64,000 bases of DNA from Sphingobacterium sp. GVS05A (GCF_019969845.1 NZ_JAHXYR010000011.1:248001-312000); one strand, 5' to 3'. Positions 25,639 through 35,206 are shown, counted from the first letter of the stretch. Notes: generated from the letters alone by a model not told the origin. A program made the numbers and translations.

Positions 25639-26298
25639 TCATGCAGATGGTCGTTTAGTTTCTTTTTTAATTTTATCCTTACCCCAAGTCATACTTGAAA
25701 AAATTCCATCTTTCATTACCAATGCATGCAACAATGCAATAGAAAGGTGCCCCACAACAATGAAAAAAAGAGACCAGGCTAAACCTCTATGAATGTCATG
25801 CAGCCAAGCATATAAAACAGGATTCTGATCTATAAGGGATGGAAGAATAATATTTTGGGATAGCTTGGCTTGGAAACCGCCCGCGGAGAGCTGTCCCCAA
25901 CCCGTTATAGGTAAAGCAAACATGAAGGCATACATAACCCAATGCATAAAGTGAGCCATCTTTTTTTCGATCTTTGGCATATCACTTGGCAACGCCGGAA
26001 TCGGATTCATGATTCTATTCACAAAACGCAATATACAAAGAAACAGGATTGCTACACCGATTGGAATATGAAGATCGATCAACCAGGGACGACTACTAAG
26101 AGAAGTCATCATTCCTAAGCCAATAAACATTGTCGATAAAATCAATGTTGCCATCAACCAATGTAGAATTCTTCCTGTAAGATTAAAGTTTAAAGGAAGT
26201 GAACGATTAATATGACGACGTCTTAGCTTGAAAATCTTTACAGATTTGAACCATTCACGAATTCTTGAGCCAGACTTTAGATTCTTCTGTTGTGACAT
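25639..26298 (-). CDS. Cytochrome b561-type membrane protein
   Basis: The protein has 219 residues from MSQQKNLKSG; this start is 1 bp after the peroxidase stop, and the longer frame overlaps that gene. Four transmembrane helices contain histidines placed as haem b ligands (GRILHWLMATLIL; MAHFMHWVMYAFMFALPITG; LHDIHRGLAWSLFFIVVGHL). It would pass electrons across the membrane to the periplasmic peroxidase encoded upstream in the same operon. Confidence 0.85.
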   Translation of the reverse strand: MSQQKNLKSGSRIREWFKSVKIFKLRRRHINRSLPLNFNLTGRILHWLMATLILSTMFIGLGMMTSLSSRPWLIDLHIPIGVAILFLCILRFVNRIMNPIPALPSDMPKIEKKMAHFMHWVMYAFMFALPITGWGQLSAGGFQAKLSQNIILPSLIDQNPVLYAWLHDIHRGLAWSLFFIVVGHLSIALLHALVMKDGIFSSMTWGKDKIKKETKRPSA

Positions 26299-26299
26299 A

Positions 26300-27382
26300 T
26301 TATTTATCTTTAGAAGTTTCCTTTTTTCCAATGGCGTCAGTAGCCTTTCCATAGCCGATCTCCCGGACACGTGCATTATACGAATGGGCATAAATACCTG
26401 CTCTAGCTGTCAGAACAGGATCTTTGGATACCTCTATTCCTGCCGGTACTTTTGTGGGATCAAAGTTAATATCGCGGCATCCACCCTCAGTTTGGTCAAA
26501 AACTCTCTTAATTTCCAATACACCTGCGACGATCTGACGACGATTTGCCGGCCAGGCCTTCGAAGGGTTTTCAATTTCGTCACCAGGTTCAGCAAAGGTC
26601 ATGACCAAATCCCAATAGAGCGCCCCTTTATCTAGGCGTTGTTTTAGATCGTCAAAAAGGAAGTCGTGACTCGCATGCTCACGTTCCTCCTTAGACCAGG
26701 CACTGAAAGGCGCATGCGGCCGCATCGACCAGCGAACGGCATGTTTATTCCCTTTAGAATCAATTAAATAGAATGCATTGATAACATTGTACTCTGCTAC
26801 TGCAAAGCTATTTACCCATGGCGCTTTATCAGCCCAATCGATAAAGTTTTGGGCTTCTGGATAGTCTTTAAGAAAAGCGGATACTAATGCCGGGTTTGGC
26901 TTACCCGTAGTGCTGTCGATTTTGTACGCATCTGATCTTCTAATTACGCCTAAAGCATCATGTGTAACGAAAAATGGATGATTGTTCAGTTTCATTCTCC
27001 ATTGCTGGTTATTTTCTGACGATATCATCATTGCCATGCTAACTGTTCGTGTTGAATTGTCAGCAGCGAAAGGATCTACAGTTCCGATTGAAAAGCGACC
27101 TAATACAGCAGATGAATCCTGTGAAAATACGGTTGCTTTCGAAAAGGGAGCTAATTTGCCTGTTGAACGAAAAGTGCCTTCGAAACAAATTCCTTTCGAA
27201 TGTGCCCGTCTATAACCGGCAGGAAATGAGTTTGGGATATCTTTGAGGAAGCTTGCTGTTGTCGTTCTATTTCCAAGCAATCCTGCAGACCAAGCAAAGA
27301 TCAAAACCAGACCGGCTGCTAACACTCCGATACATACCAAAGGGATGATTGCTTTTTTCGATTTAATTTTCTGTTTATCCAT
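26300..27382 (-). CDS. Catalase-related peroxidase (SrpA-like)
   Basis: The protein has 360 residues. An N-terminal membrane anchor/signal (IIPLVCIGVLAAGLVLIFA) is followed by a minimal catalase fold: distal His61 in RRAHSKGICFEG, and a proximal region with RAGIYAHSYNARV holding the haem Tyr. Small catalase-like proteins of this type use peroxide to oxidise organic donors and are often exported. The operon with cytochrome b561 and the divergent HxlR regulator suggests a redox or peroxide-responsive unit. Confidence 0.88.
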   Translation of the reverse strand: MDKQKIKSKKAIIPLVCIGVLAAGLVLIFAWSAGLLGNRTTTASFLKDIPNSFPAGYRRAHSKGICFEGTFRSTGKLAPFSKATVFSQDSSAVLGRFSIGTVDPFAADNSTRTVSMAMMISSENNQQWRMKLNNHPFFVTHDALGVIRRSDAYKIDSTTGKPNPALVSAFLKDYPEAQNFIDWADKAPWVNSFAVAEYNVINAFYLIDSKGNKHAVRWSMRPHAPFSAWSKEEREHASHDFLFDDLKQRLDKGALYWDLVMTFAEPGDEIENPSKAWPANRRQIVAGVLEIKRVFDQTEGGCRDINFDPTKVPAGIEVSKDPVLTARAGIYAHSYNARVREIGYGKATDAIGKKETSKDK

Positions 27383-27491
27383 TTATTATTAAAACTAGAT
27401 TTATTCAACAATGTTTTAGCTAAATCTTGCTGAGTTTAAAAATTTGTAATTCACCAAAGTTATTAATAAAGACAGTAATTGGGGTTACATA

Positions 27492-27523
27492 TTACCTTTA
27501 GGTAATTAGTTACTTTTAGGTAA
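27492..27523. promoter_or_regulatory. Twin palindromes, HxlR operator candidates
   Basis: TTACCTTTAGGTAA (27492-27505) and TTACTTTTAGGTAA (27510-27523) are spaced 18 bp apart in the 195-bp divergent region between the peroxidase gene and hxlR. Paired 14-bp palindromes suit a dimeric winged-helix regulator acting on both genes. Confidence 0.65.
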
Positions 27524-27577
27524 TCAGGTGTATTATTTGAAAGTAATTTTTATATTTATGTCTATAAAGTAATGTAA

Positions 27578-27937
27578 GTGAAGAAGTCAAAACTGGAACT
27601 CGGAGAAGAGTGTTTGCGCCAAATTCGAGGGATTAAAGATACAAATCAGCTGTTGAGTGGTAAATGGAAAAGTTTGATCATCAGTCATCTGTACTATGAA
27701 AAAACTATGCGGTTTATGGATTTAATTAGACAACTTGAAGAAATAGCTCCTAAGGTACTTTCAAAAGAACTTAAAGAACTGGAATTAAATAAACTTATAA
27801 AACGTACAGTAAAAGATACAATGCCTATCACGGTCGAGTATGAGCTTTCTGAATCTGGAAAAAGTCTTCATTCGGTAATTAAAGTGATGAGTGAGTGGGG
27901 AATAAATTATAGGGAACGATTGTACAGTACTGAATAA
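27578..27937 (+). CDS. HxlR-family transcriptional regulator
   Basis: The protein has 119 residues from a GTG start. The HxlR winged helix is clear: LLSGKWKSLIISHLYYEKTM, FMDLIRQLEEIAPKVLSKEL, then wing and dimer helix (VEYELSESGKSL). There is only one Cys (C12), near the N-terminus where redox-sensing HxlR proteins have theirs. It is divergent from the peroxidase operon across twin palindromes, so it probably controls that operon. Confidence 0.88.
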   Translation: MKKSKLELGEECLRQIRGIKDTNQLLSGKWKSLIISHLYYEKTMRFMDLIRQLEEIAPKVLSKELKELELNKLIKRTVKDTMPITVEYELSESGKSLHSVIKVMSEWGINYRERLYSTE

Positions 27938-27967
27938 ACTTACTTTTTATTAATAATTGGGGGCATA

Positions 27968-29312
27968 GAGACTGTAACGTAAACTGTGTCAGAGGAATAA
28001 TTCAATAAGATTATTTATATTCAATTATTCAAACGACACGGTCATGAAAGAAAAAGACCCATTCGACTTTGAACGCTTCAAGGCAGAAGCTATGCAAGGT
28101 CTTTACGAAGGTAAAAGTTTATCTCCCAATGATGGCGTCTTAGCGCCGTTAATGAAGCATCTGTTGGAATCGATGATGGATGGAGAACTGGAAAACCACT
28201 TGAACGAAGAGAAAGCTTCGGGCAATAGCAATCGTCGAAATGGCAAGACAAAAAAGACAGTCCGAGGTCTCAATACCGGAACTTTTGAGCTGGAGACAGG
28301 TCGGGATAGATCTGGCACGTTTGAGCCGAAAGTAGTACCTAAAAGACAATTAATCATCACTGAACAGCTTGAGGGACACGTATTGAGCATGTATGCCAAA
28401 GGAATGAGCACACGGGCAATAAGTGAGTTTATCCGCGAAATGTATGCCATGGAGATCTCTGCCACAGAAATATCCCGTATTACCGAAAGCGTACTTCCAG
28501 CTGTAAATGAATGGCGTAGTAGACCTCTTGAAGCTGTTTATCCCTTTGTATTCCTGGACTGCATGCACATTAAAGTCCGTCAGAATGGAACTGTTGAATC
28601 AAGAGCTATTTATAACATACTAGGAGTTGGTATGGATGGTAGAAAAGATCTGATCGGTCTTTATAGTTCAGAAAATGAGGGAGCTAAGTTCTGGCTTTCA
28701 GTTCTTACTGATCTAAAGCAACGTGGCGTTGAAGACATCCTTATTGCTTGTATTGATGGTCTAAAAGGGTTTCCTGAGGCCATAGAAGCTATTTTTCCAA
28801 AAACAAAGATCCAGTTGTGTATTGTTCACCAAATCAGAACAAGTATGCGCTATGTAACTGAGAAAGATAAAAAGCTTGTTATGGAGGATTTAAAGCCAGT
28901 CTATAAAGCTGTGAACGAAGAAATGGGATATGAAAACCTCCTGTCTTTTGAAGAAAAATGGGGTAAGAAATATCCTCTTGCTGCCAAATCCTGGATGGAT
29001 AATTGGACCAATCTTTCCACTTTCTTTGAGTACGAGGATCAGGTTCGCAAGATTATATACACCACAAATCCGATCGAGGGAATGCACCGTCAGATACGAA
29101 AAATCATTAAGTCTAAAGGGGCCTTCAACTCCGAACAGGCACTAATGAAATTGATGTATCTGATCATAAAGGATATCGCAAAAAAATGGACGATGCCAAT
29201 GCATAACTGGGGCTTGACCATATCCCAACTTTATATTAGATTTGGGGATAGACTCAAACTCGAAAGAGGTTTTTAAGTTTTAATCCTATGACACAGTTGG
29301 TGTTACACTCCC
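27968..29312 (+). mobile_element. IS256-family insertion sequence
   Basis: About 1345 bp. The left end GAGACTGTAACGTAAACTGT and the right end (reverse complement GGGAGTGTAACACCAACTGT) agree at most positions over 24 bp and both continue into GTCA. The single gene inside is a full-length transposase. I could not find a convincing target-site duplication. Confidence 0.85.
28044..29276 (+). CDS. IS256-family transposase
   Basis: The protein has 410 residues, full length for the family. DDE catalytic residues are D172 (VFLDCMHIKV), D238 (ILIACIDGLKGF) and E345 (TTNPIEGMHRQIRK). The N-terminal region has the usual MMDGELENHL and RNGKTKK segments. The frame is intact, so the element may be active. 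Confidence 0.93.
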   Translation: MKEKDPFDFERFKAEAMQGLYEGKSLSPNDGVLAPLMKHLLESMMDGELENHLNEEKASGNSNRRNGKTKKTVRGLNTGTFELETGRDRSGTFEPKVVPKRQLIITEQLEGHVLSMYAKGMSTRAISEFIREMYAMEISATEISRITESVLPAVNEWRSRPLEAVYPFVFLDCMHIKVRQNGTVESRAIYNILGVGMDGRKDLIGLYSSENEGAKFWLSVLTDLKQRGVEDILIACIDGLKGFPEAIEAIFPKTKIQLCIVHQIRTSMRYVTEKDKKLVMEDLKPVYKAVNEEMGYENLLSFEEKWGKKYPLAAKSWMDNWTNLSTFFEYEDQVRKIIYTTNPIEGMHRQIRKIIKSKGAFNSEQALMKLMYLIIKDIAKKWTMPMHNWGLTISQLYIRFGDRLKLERGF

Positions 29313-29385
29313 CTGGTCCCAACTTTCCAACGAGATAATAACAATAAATTCGATTGGAATTATTTAGTTTTGGATATAGCTAGTC

Positions 29386-29835
29386 CTAAGCCTCCTGCCT
29401 AATATTTTCCCAAGTGCTTTTTGTCATTTCAAACTTAACCTCTTTACTGCCGTGCATTCCGTTTCTCTCCCAACCTGATTTCAGATAAAACCCTTCTGCT
29501 CTTGAATTAGGAGCTGTGCCCAGCCATACAAATTGCTTTCCCGTAGAAAAATACCAGTCAAGCATCATTTGATGGAGCTTGCGGCCTATTCCTTGTCCTT
29601 CAAATTCCGGTGCTAAGAAAAGTGCCCAGATATTATCTTCTTTTAAATCTGCAATCGCAAAACCTACAATTTGGTCATCTATCTCACAAACCCAGCCCTT
29701 TCCCCGCTCAAATAAAAATTCTTCGCAGTCTTTATCACTTACCAGTGCTGGATCAGAAAGCGTATTTTCTTTGACAGAATTTCTAACGATCTGGATCTGT
29801 TTAATATCTTCAATTTTTGCTTCTCTAAATTTCAT
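29386..29835 (-). CDS. GNAT-family N-acetyltransferase
   Basis: The protein has 149 residues. Acetyl-CoA-binding motif A is LFLAPEFEGQGIGRKLHQMM (about 92-111); motif B is near FYLKSGWERNGMHG. The substrate is not evident. It directly follows the IS element and is on the other strand. Confidence 0.9.
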   Translation of the reverse strand: MKFREAKIEDIKQIQIVRNSVKENTLSDPALVSDKDCEEFLFERGKGWVCEIDDQIVGFAIADLKEDNIWALFLAPEFEGQGIGRKLHQMMLDWYFSTGKQFVWLGTAPNSRAEGFYLKSGWERNGMHGSKEVKFEMTKSTWENIRQEA

Positions 29836-30141
29836 GGTTATAAAAGGCTAATAATTCAATTTTAAATATTTTGACCGTGCCAATATAATTATATTCAGCA
29901 AATGGATAGTTAATATTCACAAAATATTATCAAAGAAAAATTAATACCACAAGGATTTGATCCAATATATATATTTGAAGAAACAACTTTCTCAATATAA
30001 TCGAATAAAAATATTATGACCAATAAATCCCCAAACCTTAAAGATGGAAAAAGTTTGTAATTTTTTAGCGCTTTAACGGAAGGTGGATTACATTCCTTAA
30101 ATAGCGCTATTGGTTAGCTGCTGATCCAAATTATCACTCCG
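29836..30141. other. AT-rich intergenic, nothing clear
   Basis: No reading frame of note. The only structure is a partial inverted repeat around TAGCGCT at about 30065-30110. Confidence 0.5.
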
Positions 30142-30279
30142 CTACCCGACAATCGAACCCAGCTCATGCTGATAGTTATCTACCTCCGATCTGGGCATCA
30201 GGAAACGTATAGGTACAAAACCGACCATCGGCAGCAGTTTCCAAAAGGATGAATTTTTGTCATTATGATTAGTATGCAT
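30142..30279 (-). CDS. Small hypothetical protein (45 aa)
   Basis: Starts at MHTNHNDKN (30279), 19 bp after the stop of the DUF6985 gene on the same strand. It contains SSFWKLLPMVGFVPIRFLMP, a mildly hydrophobic segment, and a polar tail. Unrecognised; possibly a small partner of the upstream gene. Confidence 0.4.
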   Translation of the reverse strand: MHTNHNDKNSSFWKLLPMVGFVPIRFLMPRSEVDNYQHELGSIVG

Positions 30280-30298
30280 AGTTAAATATAATTCTTTT

Positions 30299-31270
30299 CT
30301 AGCCGATAATATGTCCGTCCTGCGCACTTACACGAACGAGTTTCCCCTGTTTATTGTACACCAGCTGCAGCCCATGTTCCTGCTCCCAATCGCAATCGCA
30401 AAGCAGTTGCAGATATACACCTTTATCTTCATACGGCTCGCGGCTTACATATAGCCCGGTACATTTTACAAACTGCCACACCTCTTCAGGCTGCTTCATC
30501 TTCCACATCGCATCATCAGCATCATCGTAACCAATGGCGTCCAAAAAATCCATGCAATTTTGGTACACATATGCCGATACCGTAAGGCGGTGGCTGTAAT
30601 CCTGTGCCAAGAAGTTACGTAACAGTTCATCCGCTTCCTCGATAAAAGAATGGTCTTCATTTGGATTAAAATCCGTAAACGAAACCGGCATTTTTTCATT
30701 GTTGAAGAAGGGAATGTCGACCTCATCTATGGCCGTCCACCAATCATCATACTCTGTATTAGTTAATCTGCCGACAACGGCGGACTGTATCTCGGTTTGG
30801 GTGATGGGAGCCGGTTTGGTGACAATTGGCACCTTGTTGGCCAGTGATTCAAAAATAGTACGTTTTGTTGCTTCATCACGCTCGATAAAATTATTGAGCT
30901 GCTGTGACAGTTCCTTGATATTAGTGATCCGGGTTATTCCTTTTGCGGATATCCTGATAGTAAAATCCCCTATAGCAGCATCATATTGCATAGAGATATA
31001 TTGATAATCATAAGTGGGCAATTCAAAATATGTATAGGCGTTTATGGTATAATACGCCATACAATATCGGAAATCATCTGTTTGATAAGTTTCGTTATTG
31101 GGACTGCAATTTAGTGAAGGGTGGTACTTACGTATGATAAGCAAAATACTATGGTCCGCGCTTACGGTAGCCAGCGGGTATCGCTTTAAAAACTCATTCA
31201 ATGTTTTGTTTAACCTGTTACGGCTAGTTTGCAACAACTCTCCCGGTTTTTCAAGTTCCCATCCAGTCAT
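30299..31270 (-). CDS. DUF6985-domain protein
   Basis: The protein has 323 residues. The C-terminal 150 residues carry the DUF6985 pattern (VSREPYEDKGVYLQLLCDCD, WEQEHGLQLVY), and the N-terminal half is an unassigned alpha/beta region. DUF6985 proteins are common in immunity-gene neighbourhoods, so an antitoxin or immunity role is possible. The neighbouring gene downstream is a 45-aa ORF. Confidence 0.7.
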   Translation of the reverse strand: MTGWELEKPGELLQTSRNRLNKTLNEFLKRYPLATVSADHSILLIIRKYHPSLNCSPNNETYQTDDFRYCMAYYTINAYTYFELPTYDYQYISMQYDAAIGDFTIRISAKGITRITNIKELSQQLNNFIERDEATKRTIFESLANKVPIVTKPAPITQTEIQSAVVGRLTNTEYDDWWTAIDEVDIPFFNNEKMPVSFTDFNPNEDHSFIEEADELLRNFLAQDYSHRLTVSAYVYQNCMDFLDAIGYDDADDAMWKMKQPEEVWQFVKCTGLYVSREPYEDKGVYLQLLCDCDWEQEHGLQLVYNKQGKLVRVSAQDGHIIG

Positions 31271-31483
31271 TATTTATTATATATTAATGATACTACCCCA
31301 AAGTTACTAAAAAATAAAATTCTTCGCTATTGGCTGGCAAAAGAAAAGCCCTGCATGACACATCAGCTATTCACCGTAAATGCCTTTTCATCGCCCCCGC
31401 TAAGCAGCTGCGCTACGTGTTGATTTTCACTTTATCTTGGTGATTATAAAAACATGATTATTTAAACATAGCACAAAAAGCCG

Positions 31484-31804
31484 ATGAACGCGGAGACATT
31501 GAATCGGACAACACAGCGGGCAGCTTACAGCGGCAAGCCCGTTTTCAAGGACTTTCAACCGATACTGGACGCTCATGGGATTAACTACCATGAGGGCGAT
31601 GTCTGGCTCACCGTAGGTGGCGATGCCGCTCCGGATGGTTACCTGTTCTTTTTATCGGTGAGCTTACTGGATATACCGAAGGCTTTGGATGCTGTATTGC
31701 CCATTCTTCGGTCTGCCGATATCGTCTACCGGATTGCCAGGAATGAACTGGAGGCATCCAAGATTGGGAATGCTACTACGGCTACCACCTGGATGGCAAG
31801 ATGA
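31484..31804 (+). pseudogene. N-terminal fragment resembling lanthionine-synthetase LanKC leader domain
   Basis: The reading frame has 106 codons. GDVWLTVGGDAAPDGYLFFL, DIPKALDAVLPILRSADIVY and RIARNEL resemble the small N-terminal domain of class III lanthionine-synthetase-like proteins. The match is from memory and tentative. It stops abruptly where HAD-phosphatase sequence begins, so the kinase and cyclase parts are absent. Confidence 0.4.
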
Positions 31805-32316
31805 TACAGATACAGCCGACCTCCATGGAGCAGGCGGTACAGCATGAAGACTTTATTGTAGAGCCATATTATGTATATGTCCGTCCAAATTTAGCCTATT
31901 TTTTATCAGAGATGGCTGGAGGTTTTAAACTGGCCATTTGGAGCTCTGCGGATGATAGTTACGTTAATGAGCTCGTTGATAAAATAAAACCAGCCGCTGT
32001 CGATTTTGAATTTGTCTGGGGACGATCTCGCACGACAAAAAAACGGATGAGTGTGACTGATGAATACTATTACATAAAAAGGTTATCCAATGTAAAACGA
32101 AAGGGCTTCTTATTGGAAAGAATGCTTATAATAGATGACACCGCTGAAAAATCAATGTTGAACTATGGCAATGCAATTCAAATAGCTGAGTTCACAGGAA
32201 ATGCTAACGATGGTGAGTTACTCCTATTGGCTTCCTATTTAAAGAAATTTAAAAATGTTGATAATGTCAGGAGAACTGACAAAAGATATTGGAGGAATCA
32301 AAAGACTTCCACGTAA
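31801..32316 (+). pseudogene. HAD NIF-type phosphatase, 5' truncated
   Basis: The reading frame has 171 codons overlapping the previous frame by 4 bp. From residue 19 (FIVEPYYVYVRPNLAYFL) it follows NIF/FCP-like phosphatases: LAIWSSADDSYV, FEFVWGRSRTT, MLIIDDTAEKS, YGNAIQI. The N-terminal DLDETL segment with the nucleophile Asp is missing and replaced by sequence from the preceding fragment, so it cannot be an active phosphatase. Its 3' end recurs at 60142-60240. Confidence 0.7.
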
Positions 32317-32422
32317 ATCACGTGTAGAATTTATTCATTTAAACTAATCAAAATAGTGAAACATGATTTGCTGACCCACGACTACAATAGTTTTCGGCTT
32401 ACATTTTTAAATTTGCGAACAC

Positions 32423-32869
32423 ATGATACTGGAAATCAAATACAGACCTGCATTAAAAAGTGACCAAGAGTTCCTGTTGGATCTCAGGATACAGACGATG
32501 AATGCGCATTTAACAGCTAGCTCTTTACCAGTCTCAGACGAAGCTCATCTGCAAAGAATTAACTATCAATTTGAACAAGCCTTAATAATTGAGATAGATA
32601 AACGTGCTATAGGGCTATTAAAAATAGTGAGGCAAGCGGATAATATCGAGCTGATACAAATTCAGATAGCTGTCACCTATCAGGGCAAAGGAATCGGTAG
32701 GAGAATATTAAATGATTTGATAGAAGAAGCTATTGAATCAGAAAAAACGATAACATTGAGTGTCCTAAAGACCAATAAAGCTAAAAATCTATATTCAAAT
32801 GTTGGTTTCAAGATTGTTGATGAGACTGAAAGCGCTTACTTGATGCTGTTTAAAAAACCAAATATCTGA
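32423..32869 (+). CDS. GNAT-family N-acetyltransferase
   Basis: The protein has 148 residues. Acetyl-CoA-binding segment IQIAVTYQGKGIGRRILNDL is at about 89-108, followed by a typical LSVLKTNKAKNLYSNVGFKI end. Substrate unknown. It stands alone with an AT-rich leader. Confidence 0.88.
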   Translation: MILEIKYRPALKSDQEFLLDLRIQTMNAHLTASSLPVSDEAHLQRINYQFEQALIIEIDKRAIGLLKIVRQADNIELIQIQIAVTYQGKGIGRRILNDLIEEAIESEKTITLSVLKTNKAKNLYSNVGFKIVDETESAYLMLFKKPNI

Positions 32870-33045
32870 GGAAACTGTAATTTATGGCTTCGTGATATAG
32901 CCAGTTAAATGATGCGCTTTGATAATAAACAGTATTTGAAACTAAAGCTTTAATATTGTAAAAAACAAACTCACTAACCCGTCAATACTATACGATTCCA
33001 TAAAATTAATTACCAACAAGGCTAAAACGACAGAAAACTTAAACT

Positions 33046-33609
33046 ATGACCTACGATTTTTTCGCTGACAAAACCGACAAATTGGAAATTCTTGACTTCA
33101 TTTTCAAGGACACTGACTTGCACGTTTACGACTCAGATTCACCATACGGGCAAGGGATTTGCCAATACAAAACTGTTAACGAAATATCATCAAAATTTGA
33201 CCTTGACAATGGAGACAAATTTGCTGTTACTTTTCAACTTTGGACACCAAGACATAAAGGTCAACCGCTATTCAGAAAAATTGACCTTAACCCCAATTAT
33301 TGTAAAGGCCACACTTTTCGGTATTCAACAGAAGGTTGGGGACTTATTCAATTATATTTCGGTGGACTAAAAAACAGCGAACTTAATCAATCTCACATCG
33401 GACATTTTAATGAAAGAGGAGCATTGAAAAACGAAAGTTCAACTACATTCAACGGAAAAGTAAATGCTTGGGACTGGACAGAAATTCAAGCAACATCAAG
33501 AAAATTAAAATATCAAATTCATAATAAACTGGCAGTAAGAAAAATTGAAAGCTTCGGTATTTTATCGGGCGCGGACCAACTTGAAACACAAGGAATAAAG
33601 TTAAGATGA
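33046..33609 (+). CDS. Hypothetical protein
   Basis: The protein has 187 residues, soluble, beta-rich with many aromatic residues (GWGLIQLYFGGLKNSEL; NAWDWTEIQA). No family was recognised, although the N-terminal half looks complete and the stop is followed by an attC-like tail. The base composition is AT-richer than the first 18 kb, suggesting acquisition. Confidence 0.6.
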   Translation: MTYDFFADKTDKLEILDFIFKDTDLHVYDSDSPYGQGICQYKTVNEISSKFDLDNGDKFAVTFQLWTPRHKGQPLFRKIDLNPNYCKGHTFRYSTEGWGLIQLYFGGLKNSELNQSHIGHFNERGALKNESSTTFNGKVNAWDWTEIQATSRKLKYQIHNKLAVRKIESFGILSGADQLETQGIKLR

Positions 33610-33627
33610 AAGAACAACTGACAGAAA

Positions 33628-33670
33628 GCCCAGCTGATAACACAGGCCTTGCGTCAGGCAGGCTAAAGGG
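33628..33670. other. Possible degenerate attC-like tail
   Basis: After the 33046 gene comes AGCTGATAACACAGGCCTTG and CGTCAGGC. A TAAC core followed by imperfect inverted GC-rich arms recalls cassette recombination sites in Bacteroidota. It is too decayed to be sure, and no integron integrase is in the window. Confidence 0.25.
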
Positions 33671-33746
33671 ATCTTTCTCTGGAAAGAGACGACAATACAC
33701 CATTCTATGGGTTGAAGTCAAAAAATGAGCTGTTAAAATATAAACC

Positions 33747-34094
33747 TTATTTTGCTTTAATTTTATCTCTATGCTTTAGACCAAATTTAATTAAAGCATT
33801 GGCAACTTCCTCCGTTTCTTTAGCATAGGCGGTAAGCGAATAAGAAACGGTCACAGGTTTGGTGTTATTAACCGTTCTGCTAATCAGTAAATTATCTTCT
33901 AATTCCTCAAGGTCCTTGGATAGAACTTTTGGGGATATTCCCTGAGCCATCTCTTGCAGATCTTTAAACCGCATTGTGCCGTGTTTCTGCAAATTGTGCA
34001 GGATACAAAATTTCCATTTACCACTGAGCAATTCAATGCCATCTTTTAATGCCAATATAGTCTCTTTATCAATATCACGTTTTTTATTGCCCAT
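33747..34094 (-). CDS. HxlR-family transcriptional regulator
   Basis: The protein has 115 residues. LLSGKWKFCILHNLQKHGTM and FKDLQEMAQGISPKVLSKDL form the winged helix, and VSYSLTAYAKETEEVANALI ends the domain. It is divergent from a dihydrofolate-reductase-like gene 88 bp away, which is its likely target. Confidence 0.9.
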   Translation of the reverse strand: MGNKKRDIDKETILALKDGIELLSGKWKFCILHNLQKHGTMRFKDLQEMAQGISPKVLSKDLEELEDNLLISRTVNNTKPVTVSYSLTAYAKETEEVANALIKFGLKHRDKIKAK

Positions 34095-34182
34095 AAGATA
34101 GTTGCTTTCCTAAAGGTAATGAATAGTAAATATATATTGAATATCCGATAGTTTTGTTGAACAGAAATTTTAAAAAATCATT

Positions 34183-34692
34183 ATGAAAGTAACAGTAATC
34201 GCAAACATTTCGGCTAATGGAAGAATTTTGATATCCGATAACCCGCATCATAAACTGCCACCCGAAGCAATGGAATTTTATATAGAATCTGTAAGACAGG
34301 TTGGAAATGTAGTGATAGGATTGAAAACATTTGAAGATTTTCTAAATTTTCCAGATCCAGTAAAAGAATATTTTAATGGCATAGAAATCATCGTATTGGC
34401 CGATAAATCTTATACGGCTGATGGCTACAAGACTGTAGCAAGTCCTGAAGAGGCAATTGCATATATATCTGCAAAAGGGGTACGGGAAATAGCCGTTGGA
34501 GGCGGAGCAGGTACTTTCAACGCTTTTTTGGACAAGGATTTGGTTACCGATATTTATTTTAACGTCAGCCCTATAATCACTGGAGCTGGAGCAATTTTAG
34601 CAAACAATGTGGAGTTAAGTTCAACGTTCAGGTACAAAGGACAGAAGCTTAAAAACGGTTTTCTTCAATTGCATCTAACTAAAGAAGACTGA
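34183..34692 (+). CDS. Dihydrofolate reductase-like (RibD C-terminal) protein
   Basis: The protein has 169 residues. It follows the RibD-C/DHFR-like fold: VTVIANISANGRILISDN start, VGNVVIGLKTFEDFL, and the NADPH-binding EIAVGGGAGTFNAFL near 108-122. These stand-alone proteins are NADPH-dependent reductases of unknown substrate and are often under HxlR control. It faces a divergent HxlR gene here. Confidence 0.88.
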   Translation: MKVTVIANISANGRILISDNPHHKLPPEAMEFYIESVRQVGNVVIGLKTFEDFLNFPDPVKEYFNGIEIIVLADKSYTADGYKTVASPEEAIAYISAKGVREIAVGGGAGTFNAFLDKDLVTDIYFNVSPIITGAGAILANNVELSSTFRYKGQKLKNGFLQLHLTKED

Positions 34693-34733
34693 ATAACAAC
34701 AGACCAAAAATGTCTTTCAAAAGTAGTTGAATG

Positions 34734-35086
34734 ACGGAAACAAACCCGCTAAAATTATTTCTTTCCGATCTATATTTTTCAATTGGCGACTGTATCCACA
34801 CGACAATAAGTATATGCATCATGGTTAAGGGCGCCGGCGAGCGGAAAGAGAATAAGAAAACCGCCTGCTGTCGACTCACTCGGCACGACTAAATCACCAT
34901 GGTTATCTAGTGCAAAGCAAATCGTTTTGGTAAAGAATCTATTTACTAATACATAGATGTCAAGATCGGTATTTCTGAAAGAAACAAAGTTTTGCGGTTC
35001 GGGCTTAATTTTCCTCGTCCTTTCACGCACGACATTTCCTAAGGTATCAATTAGTTTGAAATGGATTTTATTTTTTTTGGTGAGCT
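34734..35086. repeat. 353-bp direct repeat, left copy
   Basis: It matches 37660-38012 over 353 bp with only scattered differences and no length change, ending at GGTGAGCT in both. The two copies bracket the crp-ilvD pair at 2926-bp spacing. This copy is the truncated one. Confidence 0.9.
34779..35086 (-). pseudogene. 3' fragment of the 37705 lipoprotein gene
   Basis: It encodes ELTKKNKIHFKLIDTLGN and onward to the C-terminus of the full gene at 37705-38301, about 100 residues, then unrelated DNA replaces the 5' part. The stop codon is preserved. Confidence 0.85.
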
Positions 35087-35206
35087 GTAGTCAAACGAAC
35101 AGCTTTTGCACCTAACAAAGAAATAATTGGTGCATATTTCAATGTTGTATTAGCTCTAAATTTACCAAAGTTCCATTATCCCAAAGGAGAATAAAACTTT
35201 AATAAA

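Noticed and set aside
27968..29312. Composite transposon around the HxlR/GNAT genes
   Set aside because: Only one IS copy is seen in the window and no second inverted or direct copy flanks the cargo.
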